The translations under genes and the position numbers were made by a program. Shown here in pieces: positions 32,653-45,836 of a DNA stretch of 64,000 nt (the first letter of the stretch is position 1; the number at the start of each line of letters is the position of its first letter). The stretch covers positions 1 to 64,000 of the forward strand of contig JARKIF010000050.1 in assembly GCA_029378245.1 (NCBI GenBank), read 5' to 3'. A model generated the notes under the pieces. The model saw only the letters and a program-made list of their open reading frames with translations, did no database searches and was not told the origin of the DNA. This DNA comes from Roridomyces roridus (lineage: Eukaryota; Basidiomycota; Agaricomycetes; Agaricales; Mycenaceae).

Positions 32653-33215
32653 TCATGCAATCAACGTGCTGGCCGTAGCAGAGTCGTACTTGAAGGTTGG
32701 CGGGATCTGCTGCTTGGTCTTGTAGTACCGCGCAAGCCGGTGGATTCTCGACTCGATGAGAATGAGACGGAACTTGGAGTCCTTGTCCTTGCGGTTGACC
32801 TCCAAGTGTTTCCGGACAGAGACGGCCTTTTTGATGAGGTACCACAGGTCCTCAGGAACGGAGGGACCGAGACCTGAAAAAGAGTGGTATTGGTATCAAG
32901 CTCGGCGTGAAGACGCAGTAGACGCACCCTGGCTCTTCAAGATACGCAGGATCTTGTTTCCGGTGAGGAAACGAACCTGGGGGATACCGTGCGAGTCACG
33001 AAGGGTAACACCAATTTGCGACGGCGTAAGACCCTTGCGAGCGAGCTTGACAATGTGCTCAACAACCTCCTCGGGGGTGGTCTTGAGCCAGACGGGGGGC
33101 GCGCGGCGGTAGGGGAGAGCGGAGGACGCTGGTAGAGCACCGTCAGCATCGTCTGCAAAAGACTTTTTTGCTAGCACATACAAATGCCCTTTCCGGGAGC
33201 GTGCATACGACCCAT
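32653..33215 (-). CDS. RPS13: 40S ribosomal protein S13 (uS15)
   Basis: Small-subunit ribosomal protein of the cytosolic ribosome. Three exons with introns at 33129-33181 and 32874-32927 give 151 codons, exactly the eukaryotic length. The start [55 protein letters not shown] and the C-terminal half ending IA are all conserved. As in many fungal ribosomal genes, the first intron lies very near the start codon (after 34 nt). Confidence 0.96.
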
Positions 33216-33469
33216 GGCGGATTCTGAAGAACGGGGTTAGAACAACAAGCTCTACGACGTGCAACGGCGAGCACTCACAAGTTTTTGGAGGGGTAGGTCT
33301 TGAGGATGGGCGGTGTCGACGCGAAAGCGAGTTGCTGACTAAGACTATGCAGTTCCAAATCCAGCCAAGATAAACACACAACAATAAATCCGATAATAAT
33401 TGCAGCTCTGTATGTACGACAGCAAAGCATTCAAAGTGTAACGATATGAACGAAGAAAAAGATATAATG

Positions 33470-36400
33470 TTATGGATACATCGAAAGAGCCCGTTCAAGA
33501 GTCTCTGCGTCTAACCCACGTATACGCAGGCATTTTTGGAAGAGCCTTCTCTCGACAGGGTAATGCACACGGCTCGCCAGGTGTTGCCCAGCGACCATCG
33601 ACTTGATCACCCGCGCGATGAGGCGTTGCTTGTGCACGTTAATAAGAGGTTCTAAGTGCATCGACGGCGGCAGGGGTGCGAGGGCCGAAAACACTTCTGG
33701 GTGTGACGGCGCGTCAAAATTGGAGGTGACAGGGTCGATGCCGACCGCGACTGTCGGCGCCGTAGGGTCAATCAAGTCGGGCAGCTTGTTATGACGATAC
33801 AGCTGCGCCAGATAAACGCCTAACAGAAATGAGCAACGTGCTATACAAAGAGCAGAATAACATACCGATGAAAGGCACACAGGCCGAGGCTGGCTTGTAC
33901 TCGTTGATAGACTTGTGCTTGCTAGCACGGACGTCTGTTTCACTGCCGTTGGCACCAGAAGCGTCCTGGGACTTGGTATCCGCGATGGCCTGACGAATGT
34001 ACTTGAAGTCGTCGGCGCTAGTGACGTACACCTTCAGGTCATTAAACACCCGAATCTCCCACCGCCCGACGCTCCTCCACGTCTTGAGCGCTTGCGAAAC
34101 ATAAGGACTGCGCAGCCCTGTAATAATCGCAACCAGCATGTTGAAGCTGCTAAGAAGGTACGAATTCTGCAGTTCGGGTCAGTCACATGCGACAGAACAA
34201 GTTTCAAGCTACTCACCCAAGCTATCCGAATAAACTTGGCAACAACGGCAGGTCGTTCGTTGGGCGGCGACAACACAACCTCCGTCACCACAAACTTGGT
34301 CAAAAGATTAAAGCGAGCGCGCACAGAGCCAAGCGCGCTGATCTTGTCTCCCCACTCTGGATCCAACTTCCACCGCGCGCGATCCTTGACAAACTGCCCC
34401 CAATCAAGCACCTCGACATCCTCATCAGCCTGCCAATCCGAGAGAACCTCTTCGAACTTGACAGCCATGAACAACTCGCGGTCAATCATGGCGAAATGCT
34501 CCGCCAAAACTTGTGCCCGGTGTCCGAAAATGAAGGAGCGGTAAAAACGCGTCGTTTCTGGGGGCGGGACAAACTTGGTCACCTGAGGTCGGATTGCGGG
34601 TGAAGGAACGGCCGGCATCCTGCTCTGCAGTATCTCCAAAGGAACTGCATCCTCCGGCGCCGGTTTGGCATCGTCCGCAGGTCTCGGTGGGTGGGCAGAG
34701 TGCGGATTGATGGGCGTCGGGTCCTCTCCAGGTTCGACAATCGTTATGTCATGAGGTTCCCTCGCAGCGTCAGGGTCATCATTCGAGTGTGGCTCGTCGT
34801 AATCCTCTTCCTCTTCTTCCTCCTCCTCATCATCCGAAAACCGCCGCTCACGATCCACATAGTCCCCGACCGCATGCCGCTGCCGTATCGTCCGTATCCA
34901 CAAATCAACCTTGGAAGCCTTCTCCTGCTGCTTCTCGGGGTTTATCTGCCCTTCCAGCCGATTCAGCGCCGCCTCCACGTCCCCGGTCTCCTCTTCATCC
35001 GACATGAACGACTCCACAAGGGCATCCATCTGCCACTGAGCGAGCTGCATCGGCTCATCCGGCGTCGCAGAAACAGAAGAAGCCACAGACGAATGTGCAC
35101 TCCTCTGCCCAAGTGACGAAACACTCTCCGACCTCCGCACAAACTCAAACTCGCGCCGTAAAGGCAGTCGCCTCACGGGCTGGCGCAACCCTGGAGGTAC
35201 AGATGGGCCTTCATCAGACGAGTTATCCGACAGATCGAGCTCGTCGATCGACATGACTTCGAATTGCCACTGCGTCTGTGCACCACCAAAAGTCGCAAGC
35301 CCAGGAGCAAGGGGGGCGCCGAAAGAGTCCGTGGAGGAAGACCGGAAAGAAGAAGCACGATCAACCGACCCAGGCCGAACGAACGAGGAGGGGGCGAGCG
35401 AGGCCACCTCGTGCGCCTCGGATTCAGAGGCGGCAGTTACGTCCCCTGTTGGGACATCATCCGCTGGCAGAGATGATATCGTCGAAAGAACGGGAGACAA
35501 AGACACCGCGGGATCCGGAGCAGTGGGCGCAGGACTAGGGGACGGCGCAACAGACGGTATTGAAGGAGCCGTCGCCGGCTCAATCATCTTCAAATACTGC
35601 TGGACGCCCCCATTAACGCTCAACAAATCCCTTCCAACAGTAAGCTCCAAATCAATCCCAGACGGCGCCCTCAGACCACCGCCCGACCGCTGGTTCAATA
35701 CCCGCTTCCACCTCCCTAACCGCCCAATCGTGTTGACAAACGCACGCGAAAGAGAATTGTGATGATGAATCGGCAATGTCGCCGGACTCTGCACGAACGG
35801 CGTCACCGGGCCCGGATCCGCCACCTGCGTCTCCGTCCTCTCAAGAATGGAGAGTGATGAAATCGGCATCGCACGCGTCGAAGAACCAAGATGCACTGTG
35901 CTCAAATGCGCATTGGCAAGGTCACCAGCGAAATCAGAAGGCGAGTCGGGCACCTTGCCCTCCCCGACTCGAAAGTCCAGATCGACATCCGAGTCCTCGT
36001 CCTCGTCGCGCGGCTTGCGCGTGGCGGCAGCAAACTGCTCTCCAAGCACATGTGGCTGCGGCTGGCCTGCCTCTGCCTGCTGTTGCTCGACCTTGACCGA
36101 ACTAGGCCGCGGCTCCTTGGGCTTTGGAGGAACCCGAGTGTGCACCCGCTTGCAATCCTTGGCGACCTTCTTGAGCTTGCGGACGATACTCTAGTCAATC
36201 CATAAGCGACCGCGAAACACATCCAAACAAAGCGACACACCAGACCATCCCCAGACTTTTTCAAAATCGGATCCGCCACGAGCGTATTCAGCCAGCCCGC
36301 CACCAACAACCTCAACTCCCGATCCGGCAAAAAATCCACCGAAAAGAAGGTCAACAACCAATACCGAATCGCCACAAACGTCCGTACCCTCACCACCCTC

Positions 36401-38341
36401 CTCACAACTTCATCCTGCGGAGACTTTGGTTGCTGGAGAGCCCAATGAAAGCGGCAAATGAGCAGATGACAGAGATCGACACCAGAGATGTATGTCCGGT
36501 ATGTCAGGAAAAAATTGAGCAGCTCGTCATAGCTCAGATCACTCGTGAGCTGTGCGATCCACCGCTCAATCGTAGCAGCGACGAGGATCTTCTGCGTCGG
36601 CGCACCAGTCGGATTACCAGCCTCGTCCAACGAGAGCTTGAGCACCGGCAGTGGCGCCACTTCGCCATTCGACCCGTTCTTTCCCTTATTCCCCCGCTTC
36701 TTCGACAAGCTCGACGCTGAACCATCCGTATGGTGGCTCTGGCTCTGACTGTCCTCGTCAGTGTCCCGGTGTTGCTGCGACTCGGGTATCGCCTCTCCCC
36801 AAATGACAAATCTCGGATCGTCTTTGGGTGCCGCCGTATTATCCGCCGAAAGCGACATCTTGATCACCTTGGTCTCCTCTCCGGCCGCCAGCCTTTCGAG
36901 AAGCGGAAGTCCACGGTACGTTTGTAACACGTCAAAGACGTCTGTCGAGTACCTCGAATGGATCGCAGTTTCCAGGATCGGACCAGCCGGCAGTTCCTTT
37001 GGAAGCTCGGGTGAATCCACAGCCGAGTCCAAGGGAGATTCGGCAATGGATGCAGCAGGACCACTCAAGTCGCTGAAGAAGGACGCAGAGGACACCGTCG
37101 AGTCTCGCAAACGAAGCGCCGAGCGCGGCCTCGTGAGGCTGTGTCCATCCAGAGAATCTTCGTCATCACGATGGTCCTCTGGCCTAGCCGTCAACCCGCT
37201 CTCAAACGACTGCATCTCGCGGAGGAGCCTTGGTGTAGGGAGGAATTCGATCTTCGGCTTGCTAGCCGGAGATTCGAACAGAATTGTTGGGCCGAAGGGT
37301 TGGGAGAGTTCGGTGGGGGCAGAGGAGGACGCTTCGCCAGAAGGTCGTGGGAGGTGGCTGTGAGAGGAGGAGAGGCTGGTTCCCGAGGGCGCGGAGGGGT
37401 ACCACCCCATTACCCCTGCGAATATATCTCCGGATCGGAGCATGGATTCGCCAACAGAGGACGACATGAAATCTGCGGACGTCACGCTCTGCGAATGGCC
37501 ACGACCGGGAGGCCGAACGGCAGGCGGCATCGAGGTCGAGGCGGTGCCCATTTCAGAGAATGAGCGTGTCTTGCGTAGCTTATTTCGCGGACCTGAGCCT
37601 CCGGTGGAGGTCTGCGGCCTGCTAAACATTGCGACACTGACACTGAGTCGTGACTTGCGGGGAGGCGAGTTGGCGCGAGAGTCGCTAGAAGACGATACGC
37701 TAGTGCTCGCCCGCTCTCTACTGTCAGGTTCGACTGCGGACGCGGCTGGGGGTGTCTTCTTCTCGCGTTTGCTGTTAAATCGTTAAGCAAGTAGATAAAA
37801 TATCAAGAATCAATGTTGCGCACCCGACACGATACATCTGCCTCCCATGCTGGTTGATGAATGCAGTGATGGCATAGGGCGAGCGTACGTTGACGCCGAC
37901 CCCGTAATGGTGGTCATACCGCCTCTTTAGCTCACGCGCCGCCGGACCGGAGGAAGTTTCGACAAAGCTTCCATCGGCTGGAAATAGGCTCGGCTGTGAG
38001 TTCCTTCTTCCAAGCAGAATGTAAGACTTACGAGCGATGGAAATGTCGGCTGCAGCGATTTCTGGCGGGAGCGGATCGAGGGGAGTCCCGTCTATATCGA
38101 CTTCGGAGAAAGCAAAAGATGCTTGTGAGCTATTGTCGGACGCGGTGGTGGGGATGGGAAGCAGGACGCGACTGCCGTGGGAGTCGGAAGACGAGGCCGG
38201 AGACTGAATGGAGGATGTCGAGGAGAAGGCAGAGGTCGATGGCTCCGGGCTGGTAGAGAGGCCGGGAGGTGAAGATGGCGAGAAGGAGAGGCGGGATGCT
38301 GGCGGCGTGTCGGGGGCTGGGATGGGCAGTGCGGCGGACAT
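33470..38341 (-). CDS. LTE1: Ras-family guanine nucleotide exchange factor, LTE1 type
   Basis: Six exons; introns at 37978-38031, 37772-37823, 36191-36240, 34167-34216 and 33820-33865 all join in frame. The protein is about 1,500 residues. After a Ser/Pro-rich N-terminus comes a RasGEF N-motif ([19 protein letters not shown], then [17 protein letters not shown]). A long acidic, probably disordered middle follows (a run of Glu/Asp near 34.8 kb), and then the catalytic RasGEF domain ([49 protein letters not shown]). The wide separation of the two GEF parts is typical of LTE1, which in yeast promotes mitotic exit through Tem1. Assignment to LTE1 rather than another RasGEF is by architecture. Confidence 0.85.
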
Positions 38342-40108
38342 TGGGACGACTATGAAATGCTGGGCTGGAATGCAAGGACTAGTAAGACATGGTATGGGTG
38401 GCTCCCAGCGTCAAGAGAAGGAAAGGAAGATCTTGATATGCTGATGTTAACTGTCGTTGTCGCGGTATCCCCTGGACTCTGCGAGACGGGTTCTGTCGGA
38501 CGTGAAGGGTCGTATGCAGCGTCGAACGGCTGCTCGTGAGCGTCAAGGTCGGAGGACAAACCAACTCGGGCTCACAAACAATTAGATTTGTCAGCAACGG
38601 AGCTTGCACTTGCCCACAAGCTGCCTTGTGAACTCGGTCTATTCTCGCTCATGGATACACAGTGAAGCTAAACAGGTTACAGGAATGTTTAACTGCTAAT
38701 CGTATGATACCTTGATGGGTAATGGGTAAGGTCCCCGCTAACAGTTATCTTTGTCCAGGCACTACAACACCCGCAGGATTTTCATGACACCCATCGCGTT
38801 TTTGTAGAACGTACTCAACTTTCTTGCATGTGGATTGTATCTCTTATAAGATAAAGGTTTGATTAAGCACAAGGGCAGGTACGCATGGACCCGTCTTGTC
38901 GCGGATAATCGGATTGAACAAGGCACATCATCGTGGGATCGTCGTATCTTGGCTCGAACCTCTAGGTCTGCTCTGGCCGGATTTGAAATTTCAAGACGCC
39001 CAAGTGACTCGGATCTCCACCACTTTGACTTGATCAAGGCAGCCTCCGGGACACCTCATGTCTACCCGTGTTCATCGACCACAACTATCGAATGTCTACT
39101 ACGCCGTGTCCACCGCCTCCGGGGCAGTTCATTAACCGTACAGCTATCCTTCAGTCTTACAGCACTTCCACAGCACGCACTGCCGTGTGGCGCCTCGCCA
39201 GGTTTATATAAGAGCGCATCCTAGCTCTGTACAACTCCTTGTCAGAGAAAACGAAAACCCACATGCTCTAAATTTATGGGATATGCTTATGCACGTCAAT
39301 CCTTCTTTCCTCTTCTTATGATTCCCGGTGACGGCGTATCGAGGGTCAGTCGAATTTCCAACCATGTTGAATTATGAGTTTCTCATCCACAGCGCAGTTC
39401 CAGCCAGCCATGCGGAGAGAGTGCTGACGCGCTGACGTCGACGTCGAATTATGTGTTGTACTGAAACTTGCGGATGTTGAATCAAGAGACACTCGCCTCG
39501 TCCACGAATAATACCCATCCTCGTAAATTCTACCCTAGCGCCGTTGTTCATCGCCACCAACGCCTCTTTGAAATCGCATCTCATGCAAAGTTGGCATGCA
39601 CCTAGCTGCGTCCGTATTCAGTGAGAGATGTGGCCAAGTAAAATAATTGCATTACCTCCAACTACCCGTCGTTCGACAAGCGCGCACTCTCAATCGAATA
39701 ATCCGGGCGCCTCTGATGGGGAAATATCCAACTGCCTGACCAGGAATTCATGTAACCGACCAAGGACGTCTTCGTCGGGGCTGTATTCAGCTTTTCAACT
39801 GAAATCTCGGTGAAATATATAATGCGACATGGCATCACTCGGGTGAGCCAGGCAAGAAGCTGTTCTTGCCGACAGGTTGAAACTTCAGTGTTTAAGTGCA
39901 TGGACATCGAAACACGAGGTATCGGAGGCTGAGGTGAGGGCAGAAAGAAAAGTATATGATTCAGGGCGATTGGGTTTCATACATTGCAGATTGTACAACC
40001 ATTACAAGAAATCTGTCCGTGCTCCAATAAGCAGGGCTCATCTGGAGGCAGTGGTCAGGTACTTACCGGAAACTGACAGCGGAGTCGGAAAAGTTCAACG
40101 TTCAATGC
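38342..40108. other. Intergenic, no firm gene
   Basis: No supported coding sequence. A TATA-like TTATATAAGAG near 39210 has no obvious downstream gene. Upstream of LTE1 this should include its promoter. No repeat family was recognised. Confidence 0.4.
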
Positions 40109-40847
40109 TCAACCCCAATCGGTGCGGTTCCATATACGAAGCCTCTCAATAGCACGACATTCGAAACGATGAGCGCCGGGTTTCCAATCCGCACTCTGAC
40201 ATTCCTGTTGGACTTGTAGTGAGCGTATGAGGAGATTTAAAATCAGGCGCACCTTGCTACAATAAGCCGTCTGGCATTTTCCACATCTCTGCGTCGACTG
40301 CTTCTTACACTTGCTACACAGCTGCAACTCGCCTGCATCGCTCTGATCACGGAGGCGTTTGTTCAATGCGCGCAGTTCGGCCATAGAGCAGGGTAACGCC
40401 TGCCGAGTGTTTGTCGGTGTCGGTCTGCGTCGTGGCGAACTTTCAGAGACGAGTACTTACAAAAACAGTGCTCGGGTCCTCAATCCTATACCCATTCGAG
40501 CCGTCCACGAAATGATGGCGCATACCGTTGGTAATGCATAGAACGCGCCCAAGTTGACAACCCGCCGCTTTGGCGTCCTCGTTTGGGTTGTCGGTGTAGA
40601 ATGCAACGGGATATTCGCAGTTGATCTTGTCGCGGACTGTGTAGACGGGGCGGAAGACGGACGCGTCATTGACGATCTGCGGAGAGTTCAAAAGAGGCTC
40701 TGAAAGGAAAGCGTAGACACTCACCTCACCAAAAATTATCCAACTTTCGCCAGGTTCTGGAGGGAGTACGGGGACGTGGGCGGCGTCGGGAAAGGCAATA
40801 ATGTCGTCCAAGTCGAGCTTGTACTCTGTCTCCGAGCCTGCAGCCAT
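40109..40847 (-). CDS. Small MYND zinc-finger protein
   Basis: Start MAAGSETEYKLDLDDIIAFP. A short N-terminal part contains WIIFGE and VYTVRDKINCEYPV. The C-terminal MYND finger reads CSKCKKQSTQRCGKCQ, then AYCSK and, after an intron spliced at ...ccaacag, ECQSADWKPGAHRFEC. All eight zinc ligands are present. MYND fingers bind proline-rich partners; no enzymatic domain is visible, so the role is unknown. It is divergent from UBP6, with 128 bp between start codons. Confidence 0.8.
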
Positions 40848-40975
40848 GGTGGTTGCGTCCTAAGCGGAGGTGCCGAGAGAAGCCGAGGTCAACAGACAAA
40901 TCAGGCTAAACAGGCTCGCGCTTGCGTCACCGCGACGCGTCTTTCCCTTCCTTCTCATCGTCGTCGAAAGCAACG
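40848..40975. promoter_or_regulatory. Bidirectional promoter, MYND protein / UBP6
   Basis: 128 bp separate the two start codons. No TATA box is seen, so broad initiation is likely. The two genes may share regulation (inference). Confidence 0.45.
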
Positions 40976-43276
40976 ATGGCACCCATCTCTGTCAATATCA
41001 AGCACTCGGGCAAGTCCTACACCCTAGACCTCGACCCCGATCTCCCCGCCAAGGCATTCAAAGAGGCCGTCTACCAGTCCACTGGCGTCCCCGTCGACCG
41101 CATGAAGGTCATGGTCAAGGGTGGCGTCCTCAAGGTCTGCTTCCTTCCCTCTTTGATTCAGATCGACCGACTCGTCTAGGATGATACGCCTTGGCAAAAA
41201 ATCAACCCCAAAGCGGTACGTACGCGTCGCCCATTTTTTTCTCTTTCTGTGTTGATCGACGGATGTAGGGCCAAACGTTCATGGTCATCGGTGCGGCGGG
41301 TGAGCTACCCAAGCCGCCTGAGCAGCCCATCGTCTTCCTCGAAGGTCGGCTACCAAATTTATCAATGGAAAAAAGTGATTTAAAAGACAAAAAGACATGG
41401 ACGACGCCGAGCTTGCTGAAGCTGTATGTTCTACCCAACGCTCCCTGGCTACTCTCTGACGTGTTACATAGCTTGCCAAGCCCGTCGGTCTGCGCAAGTG
41501 CGCTTTACCTTTCATCCTAGATGACAATTCCCACTGACGGACCCAAGCCTCGGAAACACTTGCTACATGAACGCGACGCTCCAGACCATGCGCGCCATCC
41601 CCGAATTGCAGACCGCCCTCGGTGTCGAAAAGTATGTTTATCTCTTCGATCCACCCCGAATTCCGTTCCGAGACTAATTTGACGGCCAGGGCCGACGCCA
41701 CAACTACTGACGCGCCCGGCGCCATGCCTGGCGTCGCGCCCACCCTGACACCGCTGCCCGCAGCCATGGGAACGCTCTTCACCAACATGCAGCGCACCGC
41801 CGACGTCCTCGCCCCCGTAGCGTTCTTGAATCTCCTGCGAGAGATCAACCCTCAATTTGCCGAGCGCTCGCACTCGCACTCCTCCAACCCCATGCCTGCG
41901 ATGATGGGCGGCGGTTATGCTCAACAAGGTACGTGGCTCTTCTACTTCTCCCATCTATCTTCATGCGAATCGCCGTTCTAGACGCGGACGAATGCCTCAC
42001 CACGATCGTCAGCCAGCTTGGATCCGTCCCCGGCGCCGCGGGCTCGAACAAGAAGTTTGTGGAGCAGTACATGACGGGCGAAATGACTCGGGTGTGCGTA
42101 CTTTTCTCTTTCCCGCGGAAAAGAACCTGACGAAAGCAGGCTAAAACCTGCTGACCCGGCAGCAGCTGATGAGCCCCCGTCGACGAGCAGCGAGAATGTG
42201 CTCAAGATTACGTGCAATATCGACTCGACGGTGAACTATATGGCGTCTGGGATCCAAAAAGTAGCCATTTTGTTGTCTCTGCACAGTGCTTGACCTTCTC
42301 ACAGTCACTCTCCCAAACCGTCGTCAAACGCTCGCCGACTTTGGGCCGGGACGCAGACTACACGCAGGAATCACGCATGACGCGTCTGCCGTCTTACCTC
42401 TTTGTGCATATGGCGCGTTTTGCGTGGCGCGCGGATATCAATAAGAAGGTTAAGATCATGGTGGGTTTCTGGTCTCCTCGTGTTCTCTAGCACGCTAATG
42501 TCGTTCTAGAGAAAGGTCAAGTTCCCGACGGAATACGACGCAGTGGATCTATGCGATGACGAGCTCAAGAACAAATTGTTGCCTGTGAGTAGGCGGTTGA
42601 AGGCTGTGGAGAAGGAACGTGAGGAGAGGAGGAAGGTGCGGAGGAGGACAAAGACCGCTGCGGCACCCAGCGCGTCCAAGCCCGCTGCTGCTGCGCCTGC
42701 TGCTTCGGCAGACGTTGAGATGGCTGATGCCGCTACGGCTACTGCTGCGACGGCAACAGCAACAACGACTCCAGCTGTTGAGGGCGAGGGCGCGGAGAAG
42801 AAGCCGAGCGCAGAGGAGGGCGGGGAGCTCGAGCCAGAGAGCCTCTATCGGGAGCGCGAGCTTGCTGAGCTGCAGGGCTTGGTGCATGAGAGTTTGAAGG
42901 GGGATGTCGGGGCCAGTGTGAGTGGGTTGTATGAACTTGTTGGTCAGTCGAGTCCTGGGTGTCCTCCTTTGAAGGTGCTAACAGAATACAGGGATCGTAA
43001 CACACAAAGGTGCTGCTGCCGACGCTGGGCACTACATCGGTTTCGTCAAGCGAAGCGTATTCCACCCGCCCAAGCTCGGGGAGGAGACCGAGGCGGACGA
43101 GGATTGGTACAAGTTTGACGATGACAAGGTATCGGTGTTCCCCAAGGACAAGTTGACGACGCTGGATGGCGGTGGTGCGTATTTCCTTCCTTCTCTTCTG
43201 TGCTGAGACTGATTATCATGTAGGGGAGGACTCGTCGGCGTATGTGTTGCTGTACAAGGCCAAGCCTCTGGCGTGA
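40976..43276 (+). CDS. UBP6: Proteasome-associated deubiquitinase UBP6/USP14
   Basis: A ubiquitin-specific protease that binds the 19S proteasome and recycles ubiquitin. The N-terminal ubiquitin-like domain (MAPISVNIKHSGKSYTLDL to about residue 75) is followed by the Cys box NLGNTCYMNAT (catalytic Cys). That exon joins through a donor at AA|gtgcgc. Later come QLGSVPG, RLPSYLFVHMARFAWR and the His box DAGHYIGFVKR with EDWYKFDDDKV; the frame ends YVLLYKAKPLA. An Ala/Thr-rich, charged insertion of about 100 residues (42620-42840) sits between the boxes and is probably disordered. About ten exons. Convergent with ASF1, with 115 bp between stop codons. Confidence 0.93.
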
Positions 43277-43391
43277 GCCATACTCAAGTACATACATAAT
43301 CAACCGCTGTATATCGCTAGATCGCTTTGAACCAGTGAAAGACTTCGAGACAGTAGAATAGAAATACAGAAGAGCAGGTATACAAAGCGTG

Positions 43392-44130
43392 CTACGAGGC
43401 AAGTGGCATCGCGGAATCCGTGTCGGCGGATTCGTCTTCCAGGTCGTTTGCGGAGGGGACGGAAGCCGATGTAGCTGCGCCTGCAGTCTGCTGCTCCGGC
43501 GGCGTGACGTCCCTGGACAAACACAGCTAAGAAACAAAGAAACGCGTAGACGAGAAACGCGACAGACGCACCATTTTATTTGAAACCTCGTCACCCTAGG
43601 CTTCGTACTGATATTCCTAACGAGCCGATTGAACATGATATTCTGCGGCGGCGTCGCGATCATCTCCTCGTTGTCGTATTCCGTATTCTGGTAATACCCC
43701 ACCCGGACGAATTCCTGGTCCTTGTAGGTGCCGGTGAGGATGAGGGCAGCGACGCCGAGGACGTCTTCTGCGGGGATCTTTGACGGGTCGGGCGGCTGGC
43801 CTTCGAATTCGAACGAGTTTACGCCGGTGGGGACGGGTCCGACGACGGCTTCGTCGAGTTCTTGGTCGAGCTCTTCGTTGCCTGGGGAGGAGACGTAGAT
43901 GAGCTTCCACTCTAGATCTGCGGGTAGAGTTGTTAGGAATGGAAGAATGGCGCGTGGGAGAGGAGGGAAGGACCGTCTGGGAGGGGCGCGATGCAGTCAA
44001 AGGTGACGCGAAATCGATACACATCGGAGAATTTGGCGGGGTTGTTGATGAATTCGACGTTCTGTGGTAAGTGTGAGGGTTGGATGAGAGCTAGGAAGGC
44101 AAGACGGACGCGTATCGTTACGATGGACAT
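43392..44130 (-). CDS. ASF1: Histone H3-H4 chaperone ASF1
   Basis: Binds H3-H4 dimers and hands them to CAF-1 or HIRA for nucleosome assembly. Exon 1 is only 21 nt (MSIVTIR). After the intron come NVEFINNPAKFSDVYRFRVT and DLEWKLIYVSSPGNEELDQ, then ILTGTYKDQEFVRVGYYQN and FNRLVRNISTKPRVTRFQIKW, covering the whole conserved immunoglobulin-like core. A short acidic tail (DLEDESADTD) ends the protein. Four exons, all splice phases consistent. Length is typical of fungal ASF1 with a short tail. Confidence 0.95.
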
Positions 44131-45836
44131 GAAAAACGCGGACGAGGTGGCAGACGCGTCGAAAGCTGATGGCAAACTGTGTCAAACAAAGTCACCTTTC
44201 TTTCACCTCTTTCATGTTGAATTGACTCTGCGATTTTCTGCTGCTTTCCTCTTGATTTATACGTTCTTGCTGCTGCGATTCCATGACGAAAAGATCTCGC
44301 AAGTCTGGCCTCAAGAGAACCGTCGTCTTTGGTCTGGAATGCCGTGGTGTTGAGAAATGCACCTGATACTTAGCTACCCGAGCTAGTGGCTTGTTGTGGG
44401 TCCCTCTCTGTCACCAAGCGCTCCACCCTGCAATGGCTTTATGACACTAGTCCAAGTCGGCTGACATACCTCGGCGTGTTGCTGCCCTGTTGGTCTTGAA
44501 CTTGACGTAGGCGGGCCAGGGCAGGCAGGCAGGCAAACTGGTCCTGTAAGTAAATATCCACACTCTTCCGCTTCATGACCTCTTTGTCCCTGGTTTTGAT
44601 TATCCCGGCGTCTCGATGAAACCTCACTGGCAGAAGATCGCCATTCCCAGCCATCTGACAGGGTGTAGGCTTACTTCTGGGACCTGCGGCCGCGCTTCGA
44701 TTCAGACTGAGAGGGTTCTCAGAACTACATTCGTGCATTCAAATTCCAAAAAAAAGCCGGCGAACTCGGACCGGGTGGCGTTTCTGGGTTCGGTAATTCC
44801 TAAACTCGTTTAACAGCGGACTTGTCTGGAATTGACGGTTGTGGAATTCAATACAAGCGAGTTGAAGCTAGTCCAACGGAGTTTTCGGCCCCCGCTGAAT
44901 TATATATGTGCTAAACATTCAAATTTCCGCGTGGTGCGCGTCGCGCGAGGAACATTCCCGCCGTCGACCTGAACAAAATCTTCTGACAGTTATGTGTTAT
45001 GTACCAGGCCCCACCTTACCTCTCGGGCCCCGGACCCCTCTGTGGCGATAAATTGAATCTGTCGCATCGTGAATAAACTATCCATGAGTCCGCTGTGCGA
45101 GGCGACCCCGAAGCAAAGCAGGGAGTCTAAAACTACACATTCAGAAGTCTAGGTGCTGCTTCTTGAAACGAGGATTCCTTGCTCGTCTTCGGTTAGTCGA
45201 CAGCAGCCTGAGGGTAAACGGGTTACTCACTGTACTTACACCAGATTTGGGCAGTTGAAACTTGACCGCGACGGATTTAATAGTTTGGCCATCCCGGTAC
45301 GTCGGACTTGAGGCATGAGGCGGGAGGGTCCAGGTGCTCTCCATGGACGGCATGCTGAGTCACTTCAATCTTCACCGCGCCCATGCCCATCTTCATGTGC
45401 AACCCGTAGACAGCTAATAGTAGCTGACTTCCGCCCGATGATCAACCAAGGGCGCGATTGGCACCGCTGGGATGCCCATCGACGCTCGCACAGACTCCAC
45501 CTTCTACTTCGCATTTGAGTTGAGCCTTGTGCCGGTGGTAGTCAATAATATGTGGTGAAACCTGATGGGCTCGGGTGGCGTGGCCCGGCTGCGAGGGAGC
45601 GGGCGTTGGAGACTTAGTAGCTCTTTGGGTAGGGGCCGAGCTGCGTGGAATTATGGACAGAATAACAAGTCTGGGGCAAGTCTGGGGCAAGAAACCTTGG
45701 CAAGGTCCCGATTTCCGATTCCCAGGTTGAAATGATGGTGGCGTTGACGAAAGCATTATCCGAGCAGAAAGGAAATGATCAAGCACTGCACCATTCAAAG
45801 CTCTCTCCCTCTCCCCCTCCCTCTCCCCCGACGCGC
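44131..45836. other. Intergenic, no firm gene
   Basis: No supported gene. A minus-strand frame at 45141-45353 with a possible intron is too short to call. The last 100 bp before 45837 are CT-rich (ctctccctctccccctccct), a common core-promoter feature in fungi. Confidence 0.4.

Noticed and set aside
34034..35800. Plus-strand open frames opposite the LTE1 middle region
   Set aside because: They mirror the acidic, Ser/Pro-rich LTE1 exons and have no independent support.
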